A DNA stretch of 64,000 nt from Acanthochromis polyacanthus (Eukaryota; Chordata; Actinopteri; Pomacentridae), in contig NC_067125.1 in assembly GCF_021347895.1 (NCBI RefSeq), positions 25,487,697 to 25,551,696 on the forward strand, written 5' to 3'. Under the pieces are notes generated by a model. That model did not search any database and had not been told where the DNA came from. It saw only the letters and a list, made by a program, of their open reading frames with translations. Position numbers and translations under genes: made by a program. Positions 11,791 through 23,284 of this stretch are shown in pieces. How positions within the stretch are numbered: the first letter of the stretch is position 1; each line of letters begins with the position of its first letter.

Positions 11791-14700
11791 TCATGACAAA
11801 ATGACAACTCATCCTTATCTGAACTACCAGGGCACCAGTAAATAAACAATGAGTAATTACAACCCCCCTACAAGTAGAATTCTGCGTACATTTCTACTTA
11901 CTTACTTACTTGTCGTGGTTTCCTGGACATGAATAAAAAGATTTCCATCACAGAAGCAGAAATTAGGGCATAATAATTCCCCAAAATGTAGGAAACAACA
12001 TCTATGTTCCTGGAAATACTAAAACAATAAAAAGAAATCTGACTAATACAGCAGCAAACTCATTTTCAACAGCACATGGATGAAACGTCATTTCAGTACA
12101 GCTGGGTGAGTTATTGCAGTAAAACATTAAACAGGGTTTTTCCAGTATAGCGAAACTTTAGGCTTTCGGGAAGCAATAAAGGAACATCACTGGTGCCGAA
12201 ATGATAAGAAGTGAGATTAAAAAAAACGTTTTGTAAATTAGGGGCTCATTTACACAAGCATATATGGCATTATTATTTAGAATTAACAGGAAAAGGTATA
12301 AATTTAGACAGCGATCATGCTGTCCGAAGTGCATACTCACCTCCCAAAGGTTTATTCTGAGCCTGGAATAATCTTGTAAAATGTCTTTTTCTGCTCAGAA
12401 ACAGCCTGAAAGAAAGGTCTCACTCTATTTATGTGGTGATTTAAGAGTTGTTTTAAAGTCTAAAATATTGTTTTGGATGAGGAATATTAAATACAATGAA
12501 GTATACGAATTTTAAGCTCACAAGATCAATCTTTCATTTAGCTGGAGGAGGAATACGCCACGTTTTCCTCACAAACAAACTATCATGTGGTTAAATCTCT
12601 GTGGCAAAAATAGATAAACAGCAGAACAAGTATGAGTTTCCATCCCATTTATTCCTGCTTTTTATTTTGTACATGAAGCTGCGATAAAACCAACAGATCT
12701 ACGAAACATCAAAGAAACCCGATGCGAAGAGAGGGACGCCGGAAAAAACAATGAACGGCCAGTCGGGGTTTAAAAAGGCTTCAGATAAAAGCAAAAGAGA
12801 AGCCGTGGTGATGGCGACGGAAGGGTAACAGATTCAGGTTAATCATTGACGGGACAATAAAGAAGCCATTGCACTCCTACTTCCCCTGAGGTTCCCAGAC
12901 ACACAAACAGATGGTAAACATTTTAAAAAGGCACTTAAACAAGGGATTGCATGACGTATCAGTGCATATTATACTTAGATTCCACTTCTTCAAAGACGCT
13001 TCTCTACTACAGACCTGATCTGTGGGATATTCTCTTAGTACAGAAGTCCTGTTGAAGCATCCGCTCAACACTACAGACTACAAAAAATCCCAGAAGTACA
13101 GTAGAACACGTGGGCCTGTAAACTGGCTTGATGAAGAAAACAGGCTGCTTCAGACCTGGCCAAGAAATAATGCAATATATAGTTGTTTTTTTTCTTTTTC
13201 CCCCCATATAACATTTACATCCAGAAACATCAGTTTGGGCTTAAAATGACCTTTGGTTCGTGTGTGCTTCTGCACTGATGAGTACAAACGGCACATAAAG
13301 AGAGAATCCCCCGAAAAACAACATAAATGTTGGATTGTTCAATTTAGGAGCTAAATTAATCCCTGATTTGTTTGTTTTTTAATGCGTCGAGCAAATAAAG
13401 TCTAAGAAAATACCAGAAATAGGATCGCATACGTCAGATGCGCATTTGTTTCGTCCACTTTGAGTGGAAATGAAAAGATCTGTTTCTGCTTTTAGGTGGA
13501 TTCTCACTTTAAAAAAAACAAAAGGTTTAAGAAATGATATTGTTTTTCATTACATATGTCAAACTGTTGCATATACTATGACTAAGGATTGCACGTACAT
13601 ACTATTACAGTTCTTTACAGTATATAACATTGAACATTCTAGTATAAAATATAGTCCTAGGCCTATCAATACATATCTTTTAATATACATTCGGGGTAAA
13701 GCGTAGGCTGGGCTGGATCTGGTATGAAAGCAACGTTTAAATACAGTCGGACAGAGTCTCTGTGTGGCTGGTCGATGCAAACATTCTCCGTTCTCTGAGT
13801 CGCAGTCAGCTTTTTTGTTTGTTTGTTTTTGTTTTGTTTTGTTTTTTTAAAGCTGACCAAATATACGTCACTACCGGCATCCTGTCCACATTTCATGTCG
13901 GTTTGCATGTTCAGCTGATTTCAAGGAGAAGTTTTCTCACGTAAATGAAAAAGAAAATCTGTGCAGCGCGACACAGATTCAGTCACGAAACAACAAAAAC
14001 AAATAAATCTGGATTAAACCAAGGTACACTTTGCCATCACACCTGTCAAATTCATGACAGCCGTTTCCTGAAAACGTATTTTGGCCGAGACGATGAGCAA
14101 CAGTTAAAAAGATACTGAACAACTGTGGCTTCTGTTGGAGGATATATTTACCAAAACATACTGACATCAAACACTGGACCGTGGCTACTGTCTCCGAGTT
14201 TAAGAAGGATAATATGAAACGATAAACACTCCTACATCAGGTTTGCTTACAAGCTGCTTTGCTAGCTATTTTTATCAAATAAAACTGATGGCATTTATAT
14301 ATTAACTCTCTATTTCTGGGCATTTTTAGTCATTGTGGGCTCATTTTTCACACCAATATAAAGTCCTGCACCTCTATAATTATGGCACAACATGGCTAGT
14401 AGCAGAGAGAACTCAAAAATGTCTTTTGTGAAAATTTAAATGCCATAAATCACCAAAAATTTGGATCAGAAACAACAAAACTTGAATCGTCTCGACACAC
14501 AAAATGAAAAAAATCTGGAATTAAAACATGCAAACAGGTGTTGTCAATGCTGGAATTTTATTTGAATTCGTTTCAAAACTCCCCCCCCCCATATCTGCTC
14601 TGTGGAAACACTTCCTGCAGTTCAGCTGAAAGATCCCTGAATTTTTGTCACGTGACTGTTGGTCAGTCGTGGATTCTCTGTTGTGCTACAAGTTGTTTGT

Positions 14701-15294
14701 TTTTGCAAAATGCGATTACTGCAGGAGGTTTATTTTGCACAATTTTTGAATGAGACATACAAAAGGAAAGTCATCTGGATCAAAATTTTAAGCTTAGATA
14801 TGCAGATCTGACAACTCTTTTGCCATTAGACTTCTGTTCCGTGTTGTAATTTTGGTGATTTCTTTTTTATAGATAGCATCTTTTAAACCCACTGTTGGGT
14901 TTTAGGTTCAGAAGGTTAATATACTGGTGACCATCTGACAAATAGAAACTTTTCAGAGTTCAACACTCTTGTATGTGTTTCTTAAAGGCTTTTCCTGTGA
15001 TTAAACATCAGTTATTCTGACAGTGTTAAAATTTTAAATGAAATTTGTGTAGTGCTGATCAATGTTTCAAATGAAAACAAAAAATCACTACTAACTCTGA
15101 AGAAGTAGCCACAGTTCAGCTGTTCATCGGTCCTGAAGATCTGATTCTTTACTCTGTATTCTCACTCTCATTAACCGCTGTCTTCGGACCGTTTTGTCAG
15201 AGCTTTTGAGTTTACAATGCTGTGAAATTCAATGTGATTACTGAAGTACAATTTCACCTTCTCATTACGTCAGAACAAAAAAAAGTTGGCAACG
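11791..15294. other. Intergenic or irf2bp1 3' UTR sequence
   Basis: This is low-GC sequence with no gene or recognised repeat. Part may be the long 3' UTR of irf2bp1, which is transcribed leftward and ends its coding region at 16025. A possible minus-strand AATAAA lies at 12666-12661. A poly-C run lies at 14581-14590. Confidence 0.3.
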
Positions 15295-15514
15295 TCAGTC
15301 ATTGCTTAAGGAAAGTAAAAAACCAAAACAAAAAAGAGATGCTGTGTGAAGGCAGTCTGTAGCTTTTTTCAGATATCTGGTGGAGTCTGATAGGGAAACT
15401 GTTCTGTGAGTCGGTGGAGTTAAGACCTGCGTAATGGAGGTTTCTGATTGGATGCTGCGTTGGTTCTCACAGCAGTCCAGTGCAGACATCTCCTTCTGGG
15501 GTGGGATACGATTC
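15295..15514 (-). other. Candidate minus-strand exon downstream of irf2bp1
   Basis: Read leftward, a good 3' splice site (pyrimidine tract, then TTTTTCTCCAG at about 15525-15515) precedes an open frame. That frame begins NRIPPQKEMSALDCC and runs 72 codons to a TGA at 15297-15295. Base composition is more gene-like than the surroundings. It could be a non-coding or alternative last exon of irf2bp1, or chance. No protein family is recognised. Confidence 0.25.
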
Positions 15515-16024
15515 TGGAGAAAAATAAACATGAAATTAGAACTATATTTAATTAGGGAATGCTAATGCTAAATGCTAATTAAAACTGTGGTTCAGTAGAT
15601 CATCAGACAATTACAACATTGAAACTATATCTTTGCAGCCTGACAGGTCAGTTTGTTTCCCATTTTATACCTCATATTTATAAAGTTCTTGTTTAAATTT
15701 AATATTCCAATATCCTGAATATCCTTAATAATGCACAGAAATAATTAATCAAACTAAAATTGTTGATAAAACAATAGAAATGTCTGGTCAATTGAAATTA
15801 AAATAGCTAGCACATAATAACAGGTAATATCCAGGTTCAGAACTGTAGCTGTGGTCATATTGGGACGCATCAAAATGTCGCAAATGCCTCACTTGAACAT
15901 AAAATAACTTGGGATGGTTTTGTGTAGAAATATCTGATAATACCAGACTTTAAACTGTGATTGGTCAGATGCTGGTGAACCTGCCTGTTACTGTGTTGGG
16001 TCCTCGTTTCCGTGGAAATCATCA

Positions 16025-17626
16025 TCACGTCTCCCTCTCTTTCTTGACAGTGACATCTCCGCTTCCAGCCCCGGTTCCAGACGCTGCTGCTGCTGCAGCT
16101 GCTGCTGCTGATGATGAAGCTGCTGCTGCTCCGCTCGGTGCCCCAGATGCAGCTGCAGCTCCAGGCCCTGAACCGGCTCCAGATGCAGCAGCTGATGCAG
16201 CTCCTGCTCCCGCTCCACCGGTACCCAGTATGGTGGAGACCTCTCCCTGCATGAAGGCCCAAGGGGGACTGTTGGGGGAGTTATCCAATGGACAGCGCTC
16301 TCCGCTGGGGCAGTAGACCTCCCCATCACCTCGCCGACTCTGGATGTACACTCTGGTGCACGGGAAGCAGAACCTGCATGTGGAGGAGGTAAAGAAGCAC
16401 AACAATTAGTGGTTGTTTCAGTAGAAATCAAGCATTTCTTTCAGCAACTAATAACTTTTTTTGGTCTGTAAAATGTAATCACCAGAGCCTAAATTGCAGG
16501 CTTAAAAAAAGCTCCAGTTTCATTTACTTAACCTTGAATCTACAATTTATTTCGGTCTATTTACATTACAATACTACCTTAAAAAGAGAAAAATAAATAG
16601 AAAACACACAAACCTATGCCCCGGCACTGATGGACACTGAACAAAGTGTGTGTCTTCGAGCCTCTCGTGACACAAGGTGCAGGACAGAGTGTTTCCAGTT
16701 GAGTGGGTGCTGTTGGCAGATGCTGATCCCAGCTCAGAGGCACCGCTGTGGGGCAACGCTGCAGCGGTGGTGGCCGCCTCCGCTGAGGTGCTGGATCCCA
16801 GGGGCTCCCCTCCAGACCTGGAGGTCAGGGGCCGCGGCTGCCTGGCTGGAGATGAGGCAGGCTTGGGACTTGTCTGGCTCACGCCTCCAGCCATGGAGAA
16901 GGATGAAGACGCCAGACTTGTGCTTTTGCTGGTGCTGCTTCCAGCTACAGCCGTGTGAGCCTGAGTCTGGGTCTTGGGCTGGTTCTGGGATGAACTGAGC
17001 TCCCGTTCCAGCTCTGGAGTGATAAAGGGCGATATGCTCATCCCCAGACCCAGCTGCCTGCGGCTCATCTCGGCCAGCACCGGCGCAGGGAAGATCATGG
17101 GAGTGCTCATAGGGGCTGTCCTGGCTGTCAGACCCGCCGGCATCCCCGCCAGCAGCCCATGAGGAATCCCTGCAATGCTTTGAGTCACTAGACTGGGGGG
17201 GATGGCGGCACCGAGCATGGGTCTCCGGCTGCTGCTGGGGCTCTGCCGGTTCACCTCTGGAGGCGGTTGCCCGTCACGATGCAGCCCGTTAGGCGGCACA
17301 CGAATAGCTGAAGCGGCGTTATCTCCCCTTCCTCCCCGCTCGAAGCGGTCGCTGTGCGGCCTGCCTCCGTCCGCCGGTTCTCCCCGGGCTGAGGTGCCGT
17401 GTTTATTGGGTGAGGGACCAGGTGACCTGACATTCCCGTCCTGCATGCCGTGAGTCCGCTTCAGCTGTCGGGCACTCGCTATAAGGAATTCAATCTGGTT
17501 CGCTCCCTCGTAGTTCACGCAGCCCCGGCAGACCACCTCGCTGAAGTCCCACACCACAGTCCACGGCATCTTTGGCAGGTCGCACAGGTAGCACCACTGG
17601 CGCCTGGAGGAGGAAGGGGACGACAT
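16025..17626 (-). CDS. irf2bp1: Interferon regulatory factor 2-binding protein 1-like co-repressor, two exons
   Basis: IRF2BP proteins are nuclear co-repressors; the C-terminal RING-like zinc finger binds IRF2, and E3-ligase activity is reported for family members. Exon 1 is 17626-16614 and exon 2 is 16373-16025. The intron (donor CATAG/GTTTGT, acceptor CATGCAG) splits an Arg codon inside the RING, giving 453 aa. The N-terminal C4 finger has Cys12, 15, 33 and 36 ([11 protein letters not shown] ... CRGCVNYEG). The C-terminal RING begins [16 protein letters not shown] at residue 316 and continues FCFPC and YCPSGERC. The end, VKKERE, is the conserved SUMO site. The middle is shorter than in human paralogs, but NRQSP recalls IRF2BP2. 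Residues 388-443 form an Ala/Gly/Ser insertion absent from human proteins. The symbol rests on synteny with foxa3; IRF2BP2-like ancestry is possible. Confidence 0.88.
16058..16225 (-). repeat. GCN/CAG-type repeat encoding a 56-residue Ala/Gly/Ser insertion in irf2bp1
   Basis: On the plus strand this is a run of GCTGCTGCT and GCAGCTGCTG-type triplets. On the coding strand it translates to GTGGAGAGAA and similar low-complexity sequence, including a run of ten Ala. It sits exactly between the conserved GEVSTIL and VKKERE blocks. The frame is maintained. Confidence 0.85.
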
Positions 17627-17932
17627 GGCTGGCTGGCCGCCTACCGAGCTAACCTGAGCGGGTCCAAAGAGCCAGCTAGCAGGCTAACGTGCTAGCACAG
17701 GTTAGCTGCGTTAACCTATTTAGCTTTGACAGGTGCACGCCCTCTCTTCGCCGCCCAATTTCCGCCTTAACGGGCCTCACACAACTTTAAAACAACGTTA
17801 AACATCCTAAAAATGTAAAATTAGCTCAAAGTTTTCGGTTGTTGTCGCTCTTTTTTCATATACTATTTTTGTTTACCCACTTCGGCCTACTCTTCACTGC
17901 TGTCAACTGCTTCTCTGATGGACGCTGGGACG

Positions 17933-17940
17933 TTACGTAA
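17933..17940. promoter_or_regulatory. TTACGTAA palindrome (bZIP-type site)
   Basis: A perfect 8-bp palindrome matching PAR-bZIP/ATF-type binding sites. It lies in the irf2bp1/polr1g divergent promoter, ten bases from the ZNF143-like motif. Confidence 0.4.
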
Positions 17941-17950
17941 CCGTCCCAGG

Positions 17951-17970
17951 GGAATTGTGGGAGTTGTAGT
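17951..17970 (-). promoter_or_regulatory. ZNF143/Staf-like motif
   Basis: The minus strand reads ACTACAACTCCCACAATTCC. This closely follows the ACTACAAYTCCCAGAATGC element bound by ZNF143, which is common in housekeeping and bidirectional promoters. Confidence 0.55.
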
Positions 17971-18168
17971 TTTCTCACCAGCTGCTGTAACCGCAAACCT
18001 TCTGAGCGAGCCCGTTCTCGGAACTACAGCACAGAGTGGCACGGAAGTGAAGTCATTTCAGGTCGCAGTTCACGTTGTGTCAACACATGTGCGTCCGCTG
18101 CAGCCATGCGTTTTTAAGAAGGAAAACATTCATTTCTTGTAGTTTTGCGGTTATTTAAAAACATAAAA

Positions 18169-21100
18169 ATGCCAAAAGTCATTTCGTCTTCATCGAGCGA
18201 AGATGAGGCGGACAGGCCTACACCGGAAACACCGACAAAGCAGAAAGAAACCGGTAAGTTCACACAGTAATTGATCGAAGTTGGTGTAATAGTGGGGATT
18301 ATTTGAGGTAAAAATTCTTATTAAATGCTGTTTCAGGGGACAGTACACATCAAAGTAGATTATGGTTGACGTAAACCTAAGATTTTGATTTAACGTCTTT
18401 ATTTTTTACACTTGGACTCCAGTTGGAATCCAGTTTCATAGGCAAGGAGGGATAGTATTGAAACAGGATTTGTTAGGATTTTGACACTTTGGAGGATTAG
18501 TCTAACCCAGAAATATTTTTTATTTTAGCTTGATCACAAGAGTAAACTAAATACAAAATGTGAGACACTGATTTAGCCACAGGGAGAACACAGTGAGATT
18601 TACATAGCTTGATGTATACAGGTGTCCTTAAAATACTTCTTATCTTTAATTTTATTTAATAGTAATTTTGGACCAATTGGACCTCTTAAATAGTCCAAGA
18701 GAAGAGATGCAGGTGCTTGTATAATAGTCTCGATAGAGGGGGTAAGAAGCACAGTGGTGTAACCTACAAAAATCCAAACTGAGTTTTATATAATTTCTGC
18801 AATATGTTATGGTCTATTTGATGGTAGATTTTAGTGGAAAAGTGGTCTAACCCCCTACCTAAATATAACATTAAAGTGATGCTTCCAATGTCAGACAATT
18901 CTTGAAAACACAAAACTTTGAGACCATTTTTCTCAGAAACTACAGAAAGTGGGTTAGACCACTCTGCTTCCAAACCCTTCAATAATACTAATAATTATAC
19001 TAGTGCTGCTGCTAATAATACTACTAATTCTAGTACCACTACTACTAATAATAGCAACAATAATCTGACCTAATCTAACGGTTTACCTCGCGAAAACCTT
19101 GAAAATTCTGTCTATAGCATAATGATATCTTATCTAACAACCTATAATATAAATTAGAATAAAACAATGAAATGTGATTTCTTTGTTACTTTGCTTTCTG
19201 CTGCTATCTTATTGTAATTGAGGCTTCAGATTGGCCATGTTCTGTATGTAGTAGCACCTGTAAGCAGCATGATATTAATCTTGAGAGTCTGTCCAGTCAG
19301 TGCTGCGCTAAGTTTTCATCCTGTGTTCTTCTTCTGTGGTTATTTTTATTGCTAAAGAAATGACTATATGTTGTTTGCATCCACAGTGAAGAAGACCACC
19401 AAGTACCAGTGTCCTGCTGACTTTGTGTCGTTCTGCCATGCGCCCTGCAGCAGCACTCTGACCGACAGTCTGAAGAGCAGCAACAATGAGCTCTGGCTCA
19501 TTAAAGCTCCTGCCTCCTTCAGCCCAGAGTGGTGGGTTCAGTTTAGCCTCTTTTCTCTGTTTTTTTTTTCTATCTTACTTTCTCATGCACAGTTGAAATT
19601 TTACAAGAACGCAATCAGAAATGGGTTCTTTTACTGGGAGATTTAGGTCAGTATACTTTCAGTGGGCATTTTGATATTAAATTTGCAGATATTTTCAGTC
19701 AATTAAACACCCTTTAGCCTTCACTAGACCGAATATGGGCTGTGTAAAAATTCAGCGACTGTGATTTAGGTAGTGGAATCATATTCTACATTGTCTAATA
19801 GTAAACTTCCTCTTGAGTCAAGCTGTGTAAAACATTCTAACACAGCAGCAATAGTTCCTAACTTTGTAATCAGAGTGTAAACACCAGTATCGTACTTTAT
19901 CATATGTGGACCCATACTTGTTGAAATGATACTTCCTGCACGCTATCGTCACAGAAAAGACCCAACAACTAAAATACTCACAACGTTTTAGTCCGTTTTC
20001 CAACTAAATAAATGTGGACGTGTTCGCTTGTTGTCATAGTTACAGTGATGCAACGCTGCTGTCTCACAATGATACAGAAATCCATAACAAATCCATGGAT
20101 CCAGACTGTAAGCTGCATCACTGCCAAAATCTAATCAGTTGGTTCTTGTGTCATTTCTGACCTTCCCTGAAAATCTCATCCAAATCTGTTAGTTTGTTTT
20201 GGAGTAATGTTGCACACAGACAAACAGTGAGACGGATTAATATCAGTTTAAAGTCTGCTAACATTAGCTGACGTTAGCCATTTAGAGCATCACTTAAAGT
20301 ATGACTGTAGCATCAAAAAGAGAGTTTTGATTGAGGAGTGATTGCTAAATAATTTAAATTCTCAAAAAGTGTCTTTAAAGTTACAGTGTATGATTTTAAA
20401 TATTCCTATGGCACTTTATGTGGACGCATAAGAAGTAAGACAGACTCAGTACGAAGCCAGCAGGTGGAGCTGCACATGAAGGTCAATGTGAAGCTTTACA
20501 AATCTCTGAAATTATGATGGAGTTGCTCTAAAGTTCACGAGCATGCTGAGAATGATGCCTGTCATCGCCTTTCCTCTTTCTCTTGCCTCTCTCAGGCCTC
20601 AGCTGCATTTAATTTTTTGATTATGTCTCAAACAGTAATCTAAAGTAAAATTGTTCGGATTTATTTATTGGCACAAAACTGTTATTTTCCTCTGACGCAG
20701 TAAAGTTTTCTCTCTAAACTCAGCTGTAGGAAATTATATTTGGTGTGGATGAAGTTAAACTAAGCAGGAAACTCTTTATAGCCTTCATTTCTTGTTGTGT
20801 TGTCACTTCGATTCTTTTCTTTGACTTATTTTGGTTGCTAGTCTTTGTGTTTTATTGCATTTTATTTTAGTTCTGCAACATTTTGGTCCAACTCTTGTTT
20901 TTAAATGAGTTTGACTTTAGACTTTAATGACACAGCAGACTTTTAGTCAATGGAGTAAACTTACTATGAAGCCAATACGATTCAAAATGTGTCTCTTAAA
21001 GACGTATCGCCTAAATGTTGATACACTGATTCACATTATTTTGACCCTTTATGCACTTTTTTAGCAGATAGAGAGCTCAGATTTGGAGCTTTAAGTGGCT

Positions 21101-22349
21101 GTTGGAGGCTTTCGAGTGTGTTCAGACTGAGTTGTGTTAATTGCAGTAATTGCCGCTGTAGTATTTTAGCATTAGCTAGCATGAAAATTGAGCAGTTTGA
21201 GTGTGTGTGTGTTCAGTGCATCCATGTTGTGTTGCATCTGACCGATCTAAATCTTCAATTTTGTGGATGTTAACCATATATTGCTTTTGAACTAATTTGA
21301 ATTCTCAATTTTAAGTGGGAAAATGTGTCTTTAAAGTATATGATTTTAAATATTCCTATGGCACTTTATGTGGACGCATAAGAAATAAAACAGAGTCGGT
21401 AGCCAGCAGGTGGAGCTGCACAGGAAGGTCTGGTTGAATCTCTAAAGTTGTTCTAAAGTTCATGCGCATGCTGAGAATGATGCCTAATGTCGTCTTCCTC
21501 TTTTCTTCCAGTTTCAGTGGCATCAAGGTGCCTCTCTCCGGCCTCCAGACCCTGAAGGTTCCTGCTGCAGGCGGAGTGAAAACAGCGAGTGGGCAGCAGA
21601 TCTACAGCATCCTGGCCTCCACCCACGGCACCTCGGAGCTCCACCTGCTCACCAGCGATAAGCAGTCATCAGACAGCATGAGGTTTGCTCCGGCTTTCTC
21701 CGGTTTGCTGAATGTGTGCGAGAGTTACGGGGACAGCAGCACCAACCAGAGCCCTCAGGTGATCCCTGCCGCCCCGCCTCCCTCCATCCCACCGGGGCTC
21801 AAACAGAGATTCCACCCGTTTGGCAGTAAAACCCCAACACTGACCGTAGAGGACGAGGCAGACGGAGTCACCTTCAGGCCTTCAACTCTAAAAAGACCCA
21901 TAGAAGAAAAAGAAGAAGAAGAAGAGGAGGAAGGGAGGAAAAAGAAGAAGAAGAAAAAGAAAGAAAAGCGGATAAAGACAGAGCTGGAGGAGGAAGTGGT
22001 GAAAGTGAAAGAGGAACCTGCGGCAGAAGATGAGGAAGAAGCGCCGTCCATCCAGGAGGGCGAATATTCAGAGAAGAGGAAGAAGAAGAAGAAAAAGAAG
22101 GACAAGGAGCGAGAGGAGGTGGAGGAGGAAGAGGTGACAGTGAAATGTGAACCAATGGACACTTCATATGATGATGCAGAAGGTTCAGGGAAGAAGAAGA
22201 AGAAGAAGAAGGACAAACAGCGAGAGGAGGTGGAGGAGGAAGAGGTGACGGTCAAACGTGAACCAGCAGGCTTTTCGTACAACGACGCAGTGGCAGAAGG
22301 TTCGGGGAAGAAGAAGAAAAAGAAGAAAAGCAAATCTGGCGACGACTAG
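18169..22349 (+). CDS. polr1g: RNA polymerase I subunit RPA34 (POLR1G / CD3EAP), three exons
   Basis: The product is the RPA34/PAF49-type subunit of RNA polymerase I; it pairs with the RPA49 subunit in a TFIIF-like module in the nucleolus. Exons are 18169-18253, 19387-19531 and 21512-22349, with donors ACCG/GTAAGT and GAGTG/GTGGGT and acceptors CATCCACAG and TTCTTCCAG. The joined frame is 355 aa. The N-terminus is acidic (MPKVISSSSSEDEADRPTPE). The RPA34 core follows: YQCPADFVSFCH, LWLIKAPASFSPECFSGIKV, LSGLQTLKVP. The SPECFSG join matches PDCFNG of the human protein, which fixes the exon 2/3 splice. From about residue 204 to the end is a Lys/Glu-rich tail typical of the family. It shows an internal repeat with three VKxEP motifs. 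The gene is divergent from irf2bp1. Identification is from the core domain and exon joins. Confidence 0.9.
18746..18970. mobile_element. Possible small MITE in polr1g intron 1
   Basis: Inverted ends GAAGCACAGTGGTGTAAC (18746-18763) and, read in reverse complement, GAAGCAGAGTGGTCTAAC (18970-18953) match at 16 of 18 positions. A related GTGGTCTAACCCCC also occurs inside, near 18842. No clear target duplication is seen. The rest of intron 1 (18254-19386) is AT-rich, with a CTA/CTAATA-rich patch near 18985-19060. Confidence 0.4.
19532..20344. other. 5' part of polr1g intron 2
   Basis: Unremarkable AT-rich intron sequence with no recognised element. Confidence 0.4.
20345..20595 (+). repeat. Upstream copy of the duplicated polr1g intron 2 acceptor region
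   Basis: This matches 21290-21511 collinearly at an offset of about 950 bp. Shared pieces include GTGTCTTTAAAG, GATTTTAAATATTCCTATGG, CACTTTATGTGGACGCATAA, CCAGCAGGTGGAGCTGCACA and CATGCTGAGAATGATGCCT. It ends in its own strong 3' splice site (TCTTGCCTCTCTCAG, AG at 20594-20595), but no coding sequence follows. Confidence 0.75.
20640..21290 (+). repeat. Local dispersed repeat, copy 1 (inside polr1g intron 2)
   Basis: Landmarks GGATTTATTTATTGGCACAA, TAAAGTTTTCTCTCTA, TTTGGAGCTTTAAGTGGC, AGCATTAGCTAGCATGAAAA and TGTGTTGCATCTGACCGATC recur in the same order downstream of the gene (23285-24245) and again at 26690-27270. Copies are diverged. No coding frame is seen. Confidence 0.65.
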
Positions 22350-22934
22350 TGTGATGTCACTTTGGCTGTTTGATGTTTGCTTCTATTTTCTGTTTATTCC
22401 TGACCTCATGAGTCTGTGTGGGAGACGCTTTACAACTAATTTACTCCAGCTCGTTGATGGCTTGCATAATGCAAGACTTTGGCAGGACGTTGTGTTAAGA
22501 AAAAAAAAACGGAACACATCATGAATCAATTGAACAGTGAGATGAATTATAAAGTGGATTCATTCCAGCATCCTTTAGGCCAATGTTCCTTTAATTCTCA
22601 GCTCAGAAAGTGATAGTTTTCCACATAAAGAACGTTTCAGCCTAAGGCATCAGCGGCTACATGAGTAATAAGAGCATCCTGGGTTTCTGCGTGTTTCTGC
22701 ATGTTTCTGCCAGTGTCTGTCAAGTTGTGGTGCATTTTTATTGGATTACACTCGACACCATGTTTCTGTGTTTATTTACACGACCAACGTCGATGGTTTG
22801 GCAGCAGGTTCAGAAAACCAGAGTTGATGTGAAAGACGGAATAATGAGCCGGTGTCACGAGAGATTTGTCATCTCTTGTTTTCTAAATGGTCTGTACTGG
22901 AGATGATATTTCTGTGCATAAAAACATGTTGCAG

Positions 22935-22940
22935 AATAAA
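22935..22940 (+). terminator. Polyadenylation signal of polr1g
   Basis: AATAAA about 590 bases after the polr1g stop. It is followed 35-50 bases later by a GT-rich stretch (GTGGCGTGTTTGTC), the usual downstream element. Confidence 0.6.
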
Positions 22941-23284
22941 CTCTGTAAATGATTAAAGGACGTGAAATGAAAAGCGTGGCGTGTTTGTCCTGCATTTGGA
23001 CCTTTACAAACGTCTACAGCAACATTTTCCTCCAATGCCTCGTCAGAAGCTGTGATTTCATCCAGAAGGAATGAAACTTGAATTTGTGTCGTAACTCCAA
23101 CTGCGGCTTTTATATTGTGGAACAACGAGAAAGTGTGTTGGTTTCTAAGGACTCCGTGACTTCAGGCATAAATGTGTATCCGATAAACCAAACTGTTTCT
23201 GTGCACAATAATTTTCTGAGTGAACCGTGAACTAGCATATTCTGCAGTACAGTGTGTGGTTTTTTTCTGCTGGCCTCGGTAATC

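Larger units (their letters stand above)
17627..18168. promoter_or_regulatory. Shared head-to-head promoter of irf2bp1 and polr1g
   Basis: The two start codons diverge with 542 bp between them, so both 5' UTRs and both core promoters must fit here unless upstream exons exist. No TATA box is evident. The irf2bp1 side has the GCTAGC-rich sequence common in fish 5' UTRs. The ZNF143-like site and TTACGTAA palindrome listed separately lie nearer the polr1g side. Confidence 0.65.

Noticed and set aside
21755..22333. 192-codon minus-strand frame rich in Phe and Ser
   Set aside because: It is the antisense of the Lys/Glu-rich polr1g tail.
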